Of a stretch of DNA of 64,000 bases, positions 27,871 through 37,368 are shown one piece after another. Source of the DNA: Longimicrobiales bacterium (GTDB lineage: Bacteria; Gemmatimonadota; Gemmatimonadetes; Longimicrobiales; RSA9); the NCBI GenBank assembly GCA_035461765.1, contig DATHUY010000024.1, positions 26,791 to 90,790 of the forward strand. The letters are read 5' to 3'. Each line of letters begins with the position of its first letter. Position 1 is the first letter of the stretch. The notes beneath the pieces were generated by a model that was not told the origin of the DNA, did not search any database, and worked only from the letters and a program-made list of their open reading frames with translations. Position numbers and translations under genes: made by a program.

Positions 27871-29502
27871 TCAGAAGCCCCAGGAACCGGAGAGTACCAT
27901 CGCCTGGTAGCGATACCCCGCGTCGCCCGGCGTGAGCCGCTCGAGCCCCAGCTCAGAGAACGTGACACCGATTCCGATCTCGCGCCCGGGCGCGATTGTG
28001 TACCCGACACGTGCCCGGGCACTGAGCGCGCCCTGCATGTCGCCGTCACTGCCGATGCGCTGCGCGCCCGGCGCGGCCTCGGCGCTGATGGACCAGCGGC
28101 TCATGTACCGGTCGATGCCGATGCCCAGCTCGGCCAGGCCATACTCGTCCGGAGCGAAGTAGCCCTCCTGCACGGTGTTCTCGAAGCGGAACGCCGTGAC
28201 GCGCGGGCGCACGCGCAGCCATGATGTGGGCCGCACCTCGAGCCCGACGCGACCGAGCAGCCGGTCGTTCGACGTCAGGCTCTCGAAGCGCGTGAATGAG
28301 AAGCCGGCATCCACCCGGAGCGAGCGCAGCGGCTCGGCACCCGCCGACAGCGATACGTTGTCCATCGTGACGTCGCGCCCCATCAGGTCGGCGGTCGCGT
28401 CGAGCACGCTGTGCGACCATGCGGCCGACGCGGTTACGGGCAGCCATGCCGGTGATGCGATAGCCGCACTGTAGACGGCGGTGGGATCGCCGGCGGACCG
28501 GTCGGTCACGCCGCCGGCGGCCGACAGCGCCCAGCCGTCACCGAGCTCGGCGCGCAAGCCGGCCAGCGCCGACCTGGACTCCGGCGTCGGATCCGTGCCG
28601 AGCGGGGTCGGCCCGTCCGCCCGTCGCACATAGCCGTTCAGCGTGGCGGACACCCTGCGCGTGAACGGCACCGTCGCATTGATGGCCGCCGTGTACAGCC
28701 GGTTCTCATCCGAATCCGTCTCGGCCGAGAACGTCGGCGCAACGCGCGGCGCGAAGCCGGCTTCGGCCCATGCCAGCTGCTCGAGCACATCACGGTCGTC
28801 CGGACGGAGCCGGGCGGCTGCTTCCGCATGGTCCAGCGCCTCGCGGCTGCGGCCGCGCCAGCGAAGCACCTGGCTCATGCCTACATGGGCATCCGCGTTG
28901 TCCGGCTCCGCCGCGAGCGCATCCCGCCAGAGCCTCTCCCCGGCCTTCAGGTCGCCGCGCCAGGTCGTGACGCGCGCCATTCCGCGCAGCGCTTCGGCGT
29001 CCGACGCATCCGCGTCGATCAGCGCGCGATACGCGGAAGCCGCTTCGCCGTAACGCCCGGCCCACGACAGGAACCGGGCACGCGTGTGCAGCGCGTCCGA
29101 TGTCGCGGCATGCGCGATGACATCATCCAGCACGGCCAGCGCACGATCGTAGCTGCCGCTCCATGCCAGCACGTTCGCGAGGTCGGTGCGCGCCTCCGCA
29201 GAGGGCGCCAGGCGGACGACGCGCTCGAGCAGCGGTATCGCGCGGACGTACTCGCGCTCCCAGCCGAACAGCAGGCCCAGCCGATGCAGCGCCTGCACGT
29301 CCATCGAGTCTGCCGCGACACGCTGCGTGTACAGCGCGCGCGCCTGTGCATGGTCGCCCGCCGCCCAGGCTGCTGCGGCCGGATCCTCCTGCTGCGCGGT
29401 CGCAGGCATCGTCACCAGTGCCTGCATCAGCACGGCCCCCGCGACCGCGAGCAGAACATGTCTCATCGTGAGTATCCTCATCGTTGTCTCTCGCGCGCTC
29501 AT
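27871..29502 (-). CDS. TPR and outer-membrane beta-barrel protein (YaiO/PgaA-like layout)
   Basis: 543 residues from the ATG at 29502, which overlaps the previous stop as ATGA; an internal ATG at 29481 is possible. A signal peptide (ending 'MPATAQQ') is followed by about seven TPR units (about 35-265, for example 'ALHTRARFLSWAGRYGEAASAYRAL') and a C-terminal barrel (about 280-543) of alternating strands that ends in 'MVLSGSWGF', a terminal Phe as for BAM clients. This TPR-barrel order matches PgaA, BcsC and AlgK/E export systems and the YaiO family. It is the likely exit port for the polymer made by the GT2 synthase. Confidence 0.82.
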   Translation of the reverse strand: MSARETTMRILTMRHVLLAVAGAVLMQALVTMPATAQQEDPAAAAWAAGDHAQARALYTQRVAADSMDVQALHRLGLLFGWEREYVRAIPLLERVVRLAPSAEARTDLANVLAWSGSYDRALAVLDDVIAHAATSDALHTRARFLSWAGRYGEAASAYRALIDADASDAEALRGMARVTTWRGDLKAGERLWRDALAAEPDNADAHVGMSQVLRWRGRSREALDHAEAAARLRPDDRDVLEQLAWAEAGFAPRVAPTFSAETDSDENRLYTAAINATVPFTRRVSATLNGYVRRADGPTPLGTDPTPESRSALAGLRAELGDGWALSAAGGVTDRSAGDPTAVYSAAIASPAWLPVTASAAWSHSVLDATADLMGRDVTMDNVSLSAGAEPLRSLRVDAGFSFTRFESLTSNDRLLGRVGLEVRPTSWLRVRPRVTAFRFENTVQEGYFAPDEYGLAELGIGIDRYMSRWSISAEAAPGAQRIGSDGDMQGALSARARVGYTIAPGREIGIGVTFSELGLERLTPGDAGYRYQAMVLSGSWGF

Positions 29503-32129
29503 GGGTTCACCACGCGCGCTGCCGGAGTCAGTTCCTGGAATACCTGCCGCATGGCGTCGAACACCGGGCGGCGCCGGCTCCGGAAGCGCGGCTGCTCCCA
29601 GGCCGTCCATGTGAAATGCGCGACATCCTGACTCTGGCCTGACTCCGGCCAGACCTGCCACTCGCCGCGCGCCCCGCGCGCGGCGGCGACGATGCGGATG
29701 CCATCCACCTGCCGCGATTCAGTGGTGGCGGGATCCCGCACGTAACGGCTGCTGGGGTCGGTCACGCCGATGAGGCTCCACGGAATGCGAACTTCGATCG
29801 CACCGGCGCCGATGCGTTCCCACGCTCCATCCGGGAGCGGACCCTCGCGCAGCACGCCGCGGTCATAGCCCATCCCCAGGTAATGCGTCGAATCGGCCGC
29901 GACCCGGGCGCGGTTCACTACGGTCAGAAGACGCTCGTAACGGCCGTCCGCCTTCGACGCGCGGCTGTGTGCCGGCCGCAGGCCATGCGTGTAGGAGCCC
30001 GTGAAGAAGCCCGTCGGCCTGTTCTGGATCTGACTGGCAATGTCACCCCGCACCGCGCCGCGCGGCAGCGTCTGCACCTCGAACGCGAAAGCACCCGGAG
30101 CCGCGACGATACGCGCCTCCGCGGAATCGATCTCGAGCACATACTCCAGTCCTGCGGCGCTCGGCGGTGCACCCGCGCCCGGGAACCGCAGCGCGCCGGC
30201 GGCGGCATCGACGATGTCGAAGCCGACGGCCAGACTGCCGATCGTGGCGGCCGTGGCGGCCGGACCGCTCACGTGCAGCCACAGGAAGGCCTCGTCGGCA
30301 TGTGTGCGGATGCGTGTGCCGTCCGCGCCTGCGTAGAGCGGCGCGATGGTGTCCCATGCAGCACGGCGCTGCCCGAGTGTTTCGCCCAGCCGCATGACAG
30401 GCTCGAGCGCGTTCACGCCGTAGTGCTGCTCCGGGTTCATGCGGTTCCACCACATGCGGTTCCGCTCGGCGGGCTGCTCGTTGGGCTGCTCGACCCAGCT
30501 ATGCTTGAACCACTCGTCGATCCACGCGAACAGCACGCCGCCCGCCATGTTCGCCGCTGCGATCTCGCGTGTGAGCCGCGCATTGATCTCCGCGCTCTCC
30601 GCCTCTGTATGGCCGCCGTGATGCCAGCCCTGCGGATTGAAGTGCGCGATGCCCCAGCTCGTCGGCACACCGTACTCCGCGATGACGAGCGGCACGCCCT
30701 GGAACCGCTGCTTCAGGTCCGTCATGTAGCCGAAGTACGACGACTTACCGTACGGAGACTCCGCCGCGCCGTAGACCGGGTCGTGCACCAGGAAGTCCGG
30801 GTAGTACGGGTAGACGTGGAACGCCGCGAACCAGCCGGCCGGGTACTGCGCCGTCGCGCTCACCGGCACCTCGCCCAGCGCGACCTCATCCTCGTTGTGC
30901 ACACGCCGGGTCCGATCGTAGTCCACACCGCGGATCGCCAGCTCATCCTGGCTGTTGATCTCGACCGCGTGTCGCATCGGGTCGAGCGTCGGCCAGTTCG
31001 TGTAGGCGACAGGTCGTTGTGTGCGATACTCCAGCGTTTCGTACGCGACCGCGTGGTCCATCGCTTCCGCCATCCAGGCATCCATTGCCGGCGCGTCATC
31101 GATCCCCACGTAACGGCCGTCCCACCCGCGCGGACCGGGGTAGCGCTCGTTGAATTCCGCGACCGAGTACGGCTCCCACTCGCGGCCGAGGATCAGGCCG
31201 AGCGTCCAGCGCGACACATCGGCGGTGTAGTAGCCGGCCGCGTGGCCGGGCCGCGGCCGCACATCCGCACGGCCGTGCAGCACGTCGATGACGCGCTCCA
31301 TCTCGCCGAAGAACTCCGCCTTCCAGATCGCGTTATGGTAGTCGTCGCCCGGCGGCAGCTCCGCCCACACGCCGTGCAGCAGCCACAGCGCGCGATCCGG
31401 GTGCGCCTCGTTGTGCGCGGCGAGCGCGCTGTAGAACGATGGCGGGTGCAGCGTGTAGACGCGGATGGTGTTCGTGCCCATCGCGGCGATCTCATCGATC
31501 CAGCCGCGGTACGTTGCCGAATCGGGGAACTCGCTCGGGAACCGGCCGGGCAGAGCCGCGCCGATGTTTACACCCTTGATATAGAACGGCGACCAGCCAC
31601 TGGCAGTGCGAACCTCCAGGATGTCGCCGTTGGCGCGTGCATGGAACACCAGCGAGTCCGGGAGCAGGAGCTCCGGCCGGTCCGGCCGCGGACCCATGCC
31701 TTCCGGTACACTCGCGAGGTGACGACGCACGTCATCACGCTCGGGATCGAGCCGCAGTACCTGCTCGAACAGGCTGCGCGCCTCGTCGTACTCCACGGCG
31801 CGCCATGCGACGAGGCCCAGGCCCGTGAGCGCGTCCACGTGCCGAGCGTTGTGCTTCAACACCCATTCCAGGTGCATGCGTGCGCTGTCCAGTTCGGCAT
31901 TGCGCAACGCGACATAACCGAGGCCGACGCGCGACTCGATGTGGTCCGGGCAGCGGGCGCGCGCGGCCGCGAATGCGCGTTGCGCCTGTGGCAGCCGATT
32001 CGCCTGGTACTCTCGCCAGCCGGTCGCGGTGTACGCATCCGCGACGTCCGGACACTGGAGTGCCGGCGGCACCGACACTGCGGTTGCGGCGAGTATCGTC
32101 CCGGCCACGATCACGAGGGAGCGTATCAT
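29499..32129 (-). CDS. TPR-glycoside hydrolase (clan GH-A-like TIM barrel)
   Basis: 876 residues. Signal peptide (about 1-24), TPR region (about 30-140), TIM-barrel hydrolase (about 160-590) and a C-terminal beta-sandwich region (about 620-870) that looks carbohydrate-binding. Candidate catalytic acids are Glu317/Glu319 in 'LGREWEPY' and Glu485 in 'VIAEYGVPTSWG', which resemble the acid/base and nucleophile positions of clan GH-A. It should act in the periplasm or at the cell surface on the polymer made by the adjacent synthase. It is coupled to the barrel gene (ATGA) and to the GT2 gene (ATGA at 32126-32129). The exact GH family is not assigned. Confidence 0.75.
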   Translation of the reverse strand: MIRSLVIVAGTILAATAVSVPPALQCPDVADAYTATGWREYQANRLPQAQRAFAAARARCPDHIESRVGLGYVALRNAELDSARMHLEWVLKHNARHVDALTGLGLVAWRAVEYDEARSLFEQVLRLDPERDDVRRHLASVPEGMGPRPDRPELLLPDSLVFHARANGDILEVRTASGWSPFYIKGVNIGAALPGRFPSEFPDSATYRGWIDEIAAMGTNTIRVYTLHPPSFYSALAAHNEAHPDRALWLLHGVWAELPPGDDYHNAIWKAEFFGEMERVIDVLHGRADVRPRPGHAAGYYTADVSRWTLGLILGREWEPYSVAEFNERYPGPRGWDGRYVGIDDAPAMDAWMAEAMDHAVAYETLEYRTQRPVAYTNWPTLDPMRHAVEINSQDELAIRGVDYDRTRRVHNEDEVALGEVPVSATAQYPAGWFAAFHVYPYYPDFLVHDPVYGAAESPYGKSSYFGYMTDLKQRFQGVPLVIAEYGVPTSWGIAHFNPQGWHHGGHTEAESAEINARLTREIAAANMAGGVLFAWIDEWFKHSWVEQPNEQPAERNRMWWNRMNPEQHYGVNALEPVMRLGETLGQRRAAWDTIAPLYAGADGTRIRTHADEAFLWLHVSGPAATAATIGSLAVGFDIVDAAAGALRFPGAGAPPSAAGLEYVLEIDSAEARIVAAPGAFAFEVQTLPRGAVRGDIASQIQNRPTGFFTGSYTHGLRPAHSRASKADGRYERLLTVVNRARVAADSTHYLGMGYDRGVLREGPLPDGAWERIGAGAIEVRIPWSLIGVTDPSSRYVRDPATTESRQVDGIRIVAAARGARGEWQVWPESGQSQDVAHFTWTAWEQPRFRSRRRPVFDAMRQVFQELTPAARVVNP

Positions 32130-33559
32130 GCCGCCTCACCCAGCGCGCGGCGCTCCAGCACACCCTTCTTCTCCATCGCGCCCCAGTCCCGCCGACCGAG
32201 CATCGCCATGATGAGCCCCTTGAAGCGCGCGAACGCGAGATATTGCCGATACCCGAGGTTCTCGATGACGGACAGCAGTAGCAGCCGCCCGAAATCCCTG
32301 CCGCCGGTGTAACGCCTGAAGCTGAGCTCCTCGAGCGCAACCGCCGCCAACGACAGGGCGATGCCGGAGAATACGCTCAGCAGCAGGAACGCTACGACGA
32401 ACTCCGTCGCGACCCAGCCGAAGATGAACGCGATTGTGAACGCGGCGTAGCCGAGTACCTCGACGGCCGGTCCGAACCCTTCCATGAACCAGAAGTACGG
32501 GTATGCGACCATGCCAATGCGTCCGTACTTCGGGTTGAGAAGCATTACCTTGTGCGCCGCGAGGCTCTGCATCAGCCCGCGCTGCCACCGGTCACGCTGA
32601 CGCGCCAGCACACGCAGATTCTCCGGCACTTCCGTCCATGCGACGGGGTCCGGCACGAACTGTACTTCATAGGGCTGTCGGCGCTCCCGCATGTAGCGGT
32701 GCAGCCGGACGATCAGCTCCATGTCCTCGCCCACGCTGCGCACCGAGTAGCCGCCCGCTCCCACCACCACGTCGCGGCGGAACATGCCGAACGCGCCCGA
32801 CACGATCAGCAGCACGCCGCCGTTCGACCAGCCCATGCGCCCCGCCAGGAATGCGCGCAGGTATTCGACCACCTGGAGCTGAGCCAGCAGGTTCTTCGGG
32901 AGGCGCACGTCACGAACGTGGCCGTCCTTGAACGTCGATCCGTTCGCAACACGCACGATTCCGCCCGACGCGATGACGTCGCCGTTCTCCAGGAACGAAC
33001 GGCAGAGGCGCAGCAATGCGTCCTTCTCCAGCGCCGTGTCAGCGTCGAGTGAACAGAATAGCGGAGTGTGGCAATGATCGAGCGCGACGTTCAGTGCATC
33101 CGACTTGCCGCCGTTCTCCTTGTCGATGACCCAGAGATCCGGGAACGTCGCGCTCTGATAGATGCCCCGGACGACGCCCTTCCCCAGACTCGATGTCGGG
33201 CTGCGGAACGCGGGCTGCAGATCGTACTCGCGCTTCAGCAGCGACATCGTCGCGTCCGTCGAGCCGTCGTTCACGAAGATGACTTCGTAGCCGGGATAAT
33301 CGAGGTCCAGCAGCGAGCGCAGCGCGCCCAGGCAGTTGGCGGCTTCATTGTACGCCGGCACCAGAATGCTCACCGGCGGCGCACTGCCGAACCTCACCAG
33401 ATCATCAACAGTGCCCGCATTCAGACTTCGCGAGTACTGCCGCAGCGCGCGAAAGCTCATGATACTGGACGCGAAGTAGTACCCGTTCAGGATAACGAAG
33501 TAGGCGAGCACCAGGATGTGGAAGACATAGAGCGACGTCCACGCGATCTCGAGCAGCAT
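32126..33559 (-). CDS. Processive GT2 polysaccharide synthase
   Basis: 477 residues. An N-terminal membrane segment (about 7-30), the GT2 domain (about 60-330) and C-terminal helices (about 345-410). Motifs: 'VSILVPAYNEA', Asp97 in 'VNDGSTDA', the DxD at 172-174 in 'SLDADTAL', Glu278-Asp279 in 'SVGEDMEL' and 'QRDRW' at 321-325. These are the D, DxD, (E/T)D and QxxRW boxes of PgaC/cellulose/hyaluronan-type synthases, which build and translocate a polymer at once. It has no PilZ domain, so c-di-GMP would need a separate receptor. Joined to the HEAT gene as TAATG (33557-33561). Confidence 0.9.
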   Translation of the reverse strand: MLLEIAWTSLYVFHILVLAYFVILNGYYFASSIMSFRALRQYSRSLNAGTVDDLVRFGSAPPVSILVPAYNEAANCLGALRSLLDLDYPGYEVIFVNDGSTDATMSLLKREYDLQPAFRSPTSSLGKGVVRGIYQSATFPDLWVIDKENGGKSDALNVALDHCHTPLFCSLDADTALEKDALLRLCRSFLENGDVIASGGIVRVANGSTFKDGHVRDVRLPKNLLAQLQVVEYLRAFLAGRMGWSNGGVLLIVSGAFGMFRRDVVVGAGGYSVRSVGEDMELIVRLHRYMRERRQPYEVQFVPDPVAWTEVPENLRVLARQRDRWQRGLMQSLAAHKVMLLNPKYGRIGMVAYPYFWFMEGFGPAVEVLGYAAFTIAFIFGWVATEFVVAFLLLSVFSGIALSLAAVALEELSFRRYTGGRDFGRLLLLSVIENLGYRQYLAFARFKGLIMAMLGRRDWGAMEKKGVLERRALGEAA

Positions 33560-34686
33560 TACTCCTCCCGTCCTGCCGCGCGGCGCGGCTCATCTGACGA
33601 GGCGTCTCCTGCTGGCACGAGCATGCTGAGAGCTGAACGGGTCGAACCCATCGCGGGACCCGTGTCGGCGCTGTCGATGACCGGCGCAGAAGGCGTCGAG
33701 CTACGACCGCGCAGCTTCAGACCGTGCGCCGCGGCGCGCGCTACCCATGGCGAGGAATCGTGCACGGCGGGCTCTACGATGTCGGCGAGGTCGGCGTCAT
33801 CACCGATGCGGGCGAGGCAGGCGACCGCCTGCCCGCGGACTATCTCATCCTGAATACGGCACAGGTTGCGAACGACGTCGCGCTGTTCCGGAGTCGATCC
33901 CGAACCGAGCAGTCGCAGTGACGCCGCCAGCAGATTGGTGTCGTTCTCTTCCAGCAGCACACGGGCCGCGACACCTGCCGCCTGCACGTAATCCAGCTCA
34001 GCCAGCGCGTCGGCGCATACGGCACGGGAGTATGGCGGTCGTGTCAGGTCTGCGAAGGTCTCGGCAAGAGCGGGCGCCGCCGAGGGACCGAATGAGACCA
34101 GCACGGACCGCAGCAGACGCCGGTCCCAGTTGTGATACCGCTCGAGCCGGGCGAGCAGTGGAGCCACCGGCCCCACGCCTACCTGGGCGTACGCGCGGGC
34201 GGCCGTCATCGCCACATGCGGCTCCGCAGCATCCAGCCCGGCCACGATCGCGTCGCGGGCCCCGAGCCCGGCCAGCTCCGATAGCGTCCGGATCGCGCGC
34301 GCGCGCTGCCACACGTCTCCGGTCCGGGCCCGCTTCTCCAGTACAGCCAGATACGGCTGTGCCAGCTCCTGATACAGCCGACGGCGAGCGGGCCGCGTCT
34401 CCGACACAAGCACCTTGTACAGATAGTCCAGCAGCACGACGTGTTCGGACGGTTTGATTCGCGAGTGCAGCGTAGCTGCGTCGCCCGAGCCATGCACAAT
34501 GGACGCGATTACAGCGTCCATCTTCGTCTCCAGCTTCGCCCAGAGAGCCGCTTTTCGCATGTTCGCCCGCCGCAGCCGCGCAGCGGCCGCCAGAAAGGCG
34601 ACGGCGACCGCGAACATCACTGCGGTTGCAACGACCACTGCGAGCAGGGCAGGACTCGCCTGTGTCAATGTCGACAGCACGTCCAC
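33559..34686 (-). CDS. Membrane-anchored HEAT-repeat protein
   Basis: 375 residues. One N-terminal membrane helix (about 12-35), then helical HEAT-like repeats (about 110-335) such as 'VWQRARAIRTLSELAGLGARDAIVAGL', 'PHVAMTAARAYAQVG' and 'SSPWVARAAAHGLKLRG'. The last 40 residues are disordered. There are no catalytic motifs; it is most likely a scaffold or regulator in the cytoplasm. It starts with a GTG preceded by AAGGGG and opens the seven-gene run, one base into the GT2 gene, so the two proteins are probably partners. Confidence 0.75.
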   Translation of the reverse strand: MDVLSTLTQASPALLAVVVATAVMFAVAVAFLAAAARLRRANMRKAALWAKLETKMDAVIASIVHGSGDAATLHSRIKPSEHVVLLDYLYKVLVSETRPARRRLYQELAQPYLAVLEKRARTGDVWQRARAIRTLSELAGLGARDAIVAGLDAAEPHVAMTAARAYAQVGVGPVAPLLARLERYHNWDRRLLRSVLVSFGPSAAPALAETFADLTRPPYSRAVCADALAELDYVQAAGVAARVLLEENDTNLLAASLRLLGSGSTPEQRDVVRNLCRIQDEIVRGQAVACLARIGDDADLADIVEPAVHDSSPWVARAAAHGLKLRGRSSTPSAPVIDSADTGPAMGSTRSALSMLVPAGDASSDEPRRAAGREE

Positions 34687-34984
34687 GTGGCTTCCCCTTC
34701 GTCAGGACCACCTGCGGGCAGCCTCATTGCCGCCCGCCGATACGCAGGAAGGGGCAACGGCCGTACCGTTTGGCGGCGAAGAGGTTAAGCGGTTATGACG
34801 AAACGATTTGGGAAAAGACGGCGAGCCGCGTGCATGCCCGAGTGGTGCATTCCGGGGTGGCCGGATTGTCCCGGGATGCTACAAAATGCGCGGTCGCGGC
34901 CGGTGGGGCGGCGTGAATTTGCGGCAGCGGAGAGGCGGCAGCGGGCGCGTTCCTACGCTACCCGCTGTGACCCCCGCGCCGCTC

Positions 34985-36289
34985 CTACGCGGTTCGCATC
35001 CAGGAGACGATCTCGCGGAAAGTGGGTTTCTGACCGGTCGCAAAGATCGCGATGCGGTAGATCTTGGCCGCGAGCCACATGATGAGCGCGGCTGTCGCGA
35101 ACAGCAGGATGACGGACGCCGCGATCTGCCAGAGGGGGACGTTCGTGGCGCTGGCGCGAACGGGCATCACCATGGGTGACGTGAAGGGCACGAAGGACCC
35201 GACCGTTGCAATGGTGCTGTTGGGATTCTCCGCAGCCGGCATCGAGATGAAGAGTCCGATAATGAATGGCAGCAGCACCGGAAAAACGAACTGCTGAGCC
35301 TCCTGTGCGTTGGTGACCATCGAGCCGATCAATGCGAACAGGGTGGCGAAGAGCAGAAAGCCGCCGGCGAAGTAGACGACGAAGAGCACGCCGACCGAGA
35401 GCGGCACGTTCGGCAGTGCGGCCTGTTCGGAGATCGACTCGATCATGGAGCTGCTCAGGCCGAGCGTCTCCGCAGCCGTCAATCCGTATGCGAGCAGCAA
35501 CCCGGCCGCGACGACCCAGATGAGCATCTGCACAACGCCCGTAGCACCGATGCCGAGCACCTTGCCGACGAGCAGATCGCGCGCATGGATAGAGCTGACG
35601 ATGAGCTCCACGATGCGGTCGCGCTTCTCTTCCTGCACGCTGGACATGATGGACTGGCCATACATCATGACCACGATGTAGATACCGAACGCCATGAAGA
35701 ACGCGAGCATGCGTGCGGCCATGGGATTGCCCACGCCGGTCTTCGTGATGTTCATCCGGACGGCCTGCAACGCCTCGCCGAGCCGCCCCTCGTCGATGCC
35801 CTCCGCGCGCAGCCGCTCCGAATGGACCGCGCGCTGAACTGACGCCTGAAGGTCGCCCGTCACCTTGGAGCTGGTTGCGTTCGACCCATCATATACGGCC
35901 TGCCCGCCGGTGAAGACGTCCGGCGGGATCCACAGGAACCCGTCCAGCTCCTCAGCCACGATTCGTTCGGTCAGCTCCGTGCTCACGGCGTCGAACTCGT
36001 CGGGTCGCGCCTCGCGCGTGTCGAAGGTGTAGACCGGCTTCACCATGAACGATGGGCCGAGGGCGGCGCGTTCGCGCGCGTGTTCCGCAACACGCTCCGC
36101 AAGGCCGCGACCGGTCGCATCGACGATGGCAACGTGATGTTCGCCCCCGCCCGACTTCATGATGATGAAGATCTGGAGCACGAAGACGCCGATAATGAGC
36201 AGCGGTCCGAGCACCGTCCCGACAATGAACGAGCGCGAGGCCATCCCCTCCGTGAATTCACGCTTGATGATCGGGGTGATCCTAGACAT
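34985..36289 (-). CDS. ABC-2 family transporter permease (NatB-like)
   Basis: 434 residues from the ATG at 36289; the longer frame reads antisense into the ATPase gene and is not native. One helix near 25-45, a large external domain (about 50-195) and a C-terminal group of five or six helices (about 205-415), as in NatB/ABC-2 exporters. 'MMYGQSIMSSVQEEKRDRIVELIVSSI' is a family signature. It overlaps the ATPase gene by eight bases. Together they form an exporter for Na+, drugs or a peptide; the substrate cannot be told. Confidence 0.88.
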   Translation of the reverse strand: MSRITPIIKREFTEGMASRSFIVGTVLGPLLIIGVFVLQIFIIMKSGGGEHHVAIVDATGRGLAERVAEHARERAALGPSFMVKPVYTFDTREARPDEFDAVSTELTERIVAEELDGFLWIPPDVFTGGQAVYDGSNATSSKVTGDLQASVQRAVHSERLRAEGIDEGRLGEALQAVRMNITKTGVGNPMAARMLAFFMAFGIYIVVMMYGQSIMSSVQEEKRDRIVELIVSSIHARDLLVGKVLGIGATGVVQMLIWVVAAGLLLAYGLTAAETLGLSSSMIESISEQAALPNVPLSVGVLFVVYFAGGFLLFATLFALIGSMVTNAQEAQQFVFPVLLPFIIGLFISMPAAENPNSTIATVGSFVPFTSPMVMPVRASATNVPLWQIAASVILLFATAALIMWLAAKIYRIAIFATGQKPTFREIVSWMRTA

Positions 36290-37235
36290 GGATGGCCTCC
36301 GCCGCCGGCTGGACACCGCCGACTCGTTCGATGAAGACCTGTTCGAGGGACGGCTCGGCAACCTCGAAGCGGCGCACCGGGATACCCGAAGCGACGAGTT
36401 CCTCGAGCAGGCGCTGCGGGTCGGCACCGTCCGCGAGTCCGACTTCGACCTCACTGCCATGTTCACGGATCTGTTCGACGAGGCCGGTCTGCTTCAGGCG
36501 CTGAGCGAGTTCGGCCGAAGAGCCGGCGACGCGAATGCGCACGTATTCGGAGCCATGCCGACGCTTTACCTCCGCCAGTGATCCGTCGGCCACCTTGGTG
36601 CCGCGCGCAATGATGCAGACATGGTCGCACAGCCGCTCAGCGTGCTCAATGATGTGTGTGCTGAAGATGAGCGTGCGTCCTTCAGTGCGGAGCTCGTCGA
36701 TGATCTCGCGGAGCACCCGCTGGTTAATCGGATCCAGACCGCTGAACGGCTCGTCCAGAATCACGATGTCCGGCTCGTGCACGATCGATCCAATGAACTG
36801 CACCTTCTGCTGCATGCCCTTCGACAGCTCCTGCAGCGGCGCCTCCGCGCGGTCGAGCAGATCCAGCCGCTCCAGCCACCGATCGATGCGCGCGCGTGTG
36901 TCACGTGGGCGGACGCCCTTCAGCTCACCAAAGAACGAGAGCAGCGCACGCACTTTCATCCGCTTGTAGACGCCACGCTCTTCCGGCAGGTATCCGATCC
37001 TGTCGAGGCCCTTCTGCGCCAGCGGCTGCCCGAGGACGCGGATCTCGCCGCCGTCCGGCGGCAGGATCCTCATGATCATGCGAATGGTCGTCGTCTTGCC
37101 CGCACCATTCGGTCCGAGCAGTCCGTAAGTTGCGCCTCGGGGCACGACCAGGTCCAGCGGCTTCACCGCCTGAAACGAGTCGTAGCTCTTCGCGACACCG
37201 CTCAGCTCGAGTGCAGGCGCCGAATCGAGTCCCAT
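36282..37235 (-). CDS. ABC transporter ATP-binding protein (NatA-like)
   Basis: 317 residues from the ATG at 37235, which has AAGGGA upstream. Walker A is GPNGAGKT, the signature is LSKGMQQKVQF and Walker B is IVILDEPFSGLDP, followed by the H-loop 'LIFSTHIIEHAE'. A C-terminal extension (about 225-317) with a DUF4162-like fold is typical of NatA-type ATPases paired with ABC-2 permeases. It powers the permease encoded immediately downstream. Confidence 0.92.
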   Translation of the reverse strand: MGLDSAPALELSGVAKSYDSFQAVKPLDLVVPRGATYGLLGPNGAGKTTTIRMIMRILPPDGGEIRVLGQPLAQKGLDRIGYLPEERGVYKRMKVRALLSFFGELKGVRPRDTRARIDRWLERLDLLDRAEAPLQELSKGMQQKVQFIGSIVHEPDIVILDEPFSGLDPINQRVLREIIDELRTEGRTLIFSTHIIEHAERLCDHVCIIARGTKVADGSLAEVKRRHGSEYVRIRVAGSSAELAQRLKQTGLVEQIREHGSEVEVGLADGADPQRLLEELVASGIPVRRFEVAEPSLEQVFIERVGGVQPAAEAIHV

Positions 37236-37368
37236 TCCCGTCCCTTCATTGGTGTGGTACGCGGATTCTTCGAATGTCCGGTTCCAGCAGCTGTGCAATA
37301 TATGGGTGCGCGCCGGGGCGGGCGATTTGCGCGGGGCGATCGGCGGTCTGACGCGGGCGGGCCGCTGC

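Noticed and set aside
29883..32312. 809-codon plus-strand frame
   Set aside because: Antisense to the glycoside hydrolase gene; no start signal or family likeness.
34687..34984. Possible c-di-GMP riboswitch before the HEAT gene
   Set aside because: No GEMM-type core motifs are visible; nothing beyond a promoter-sized spacer.
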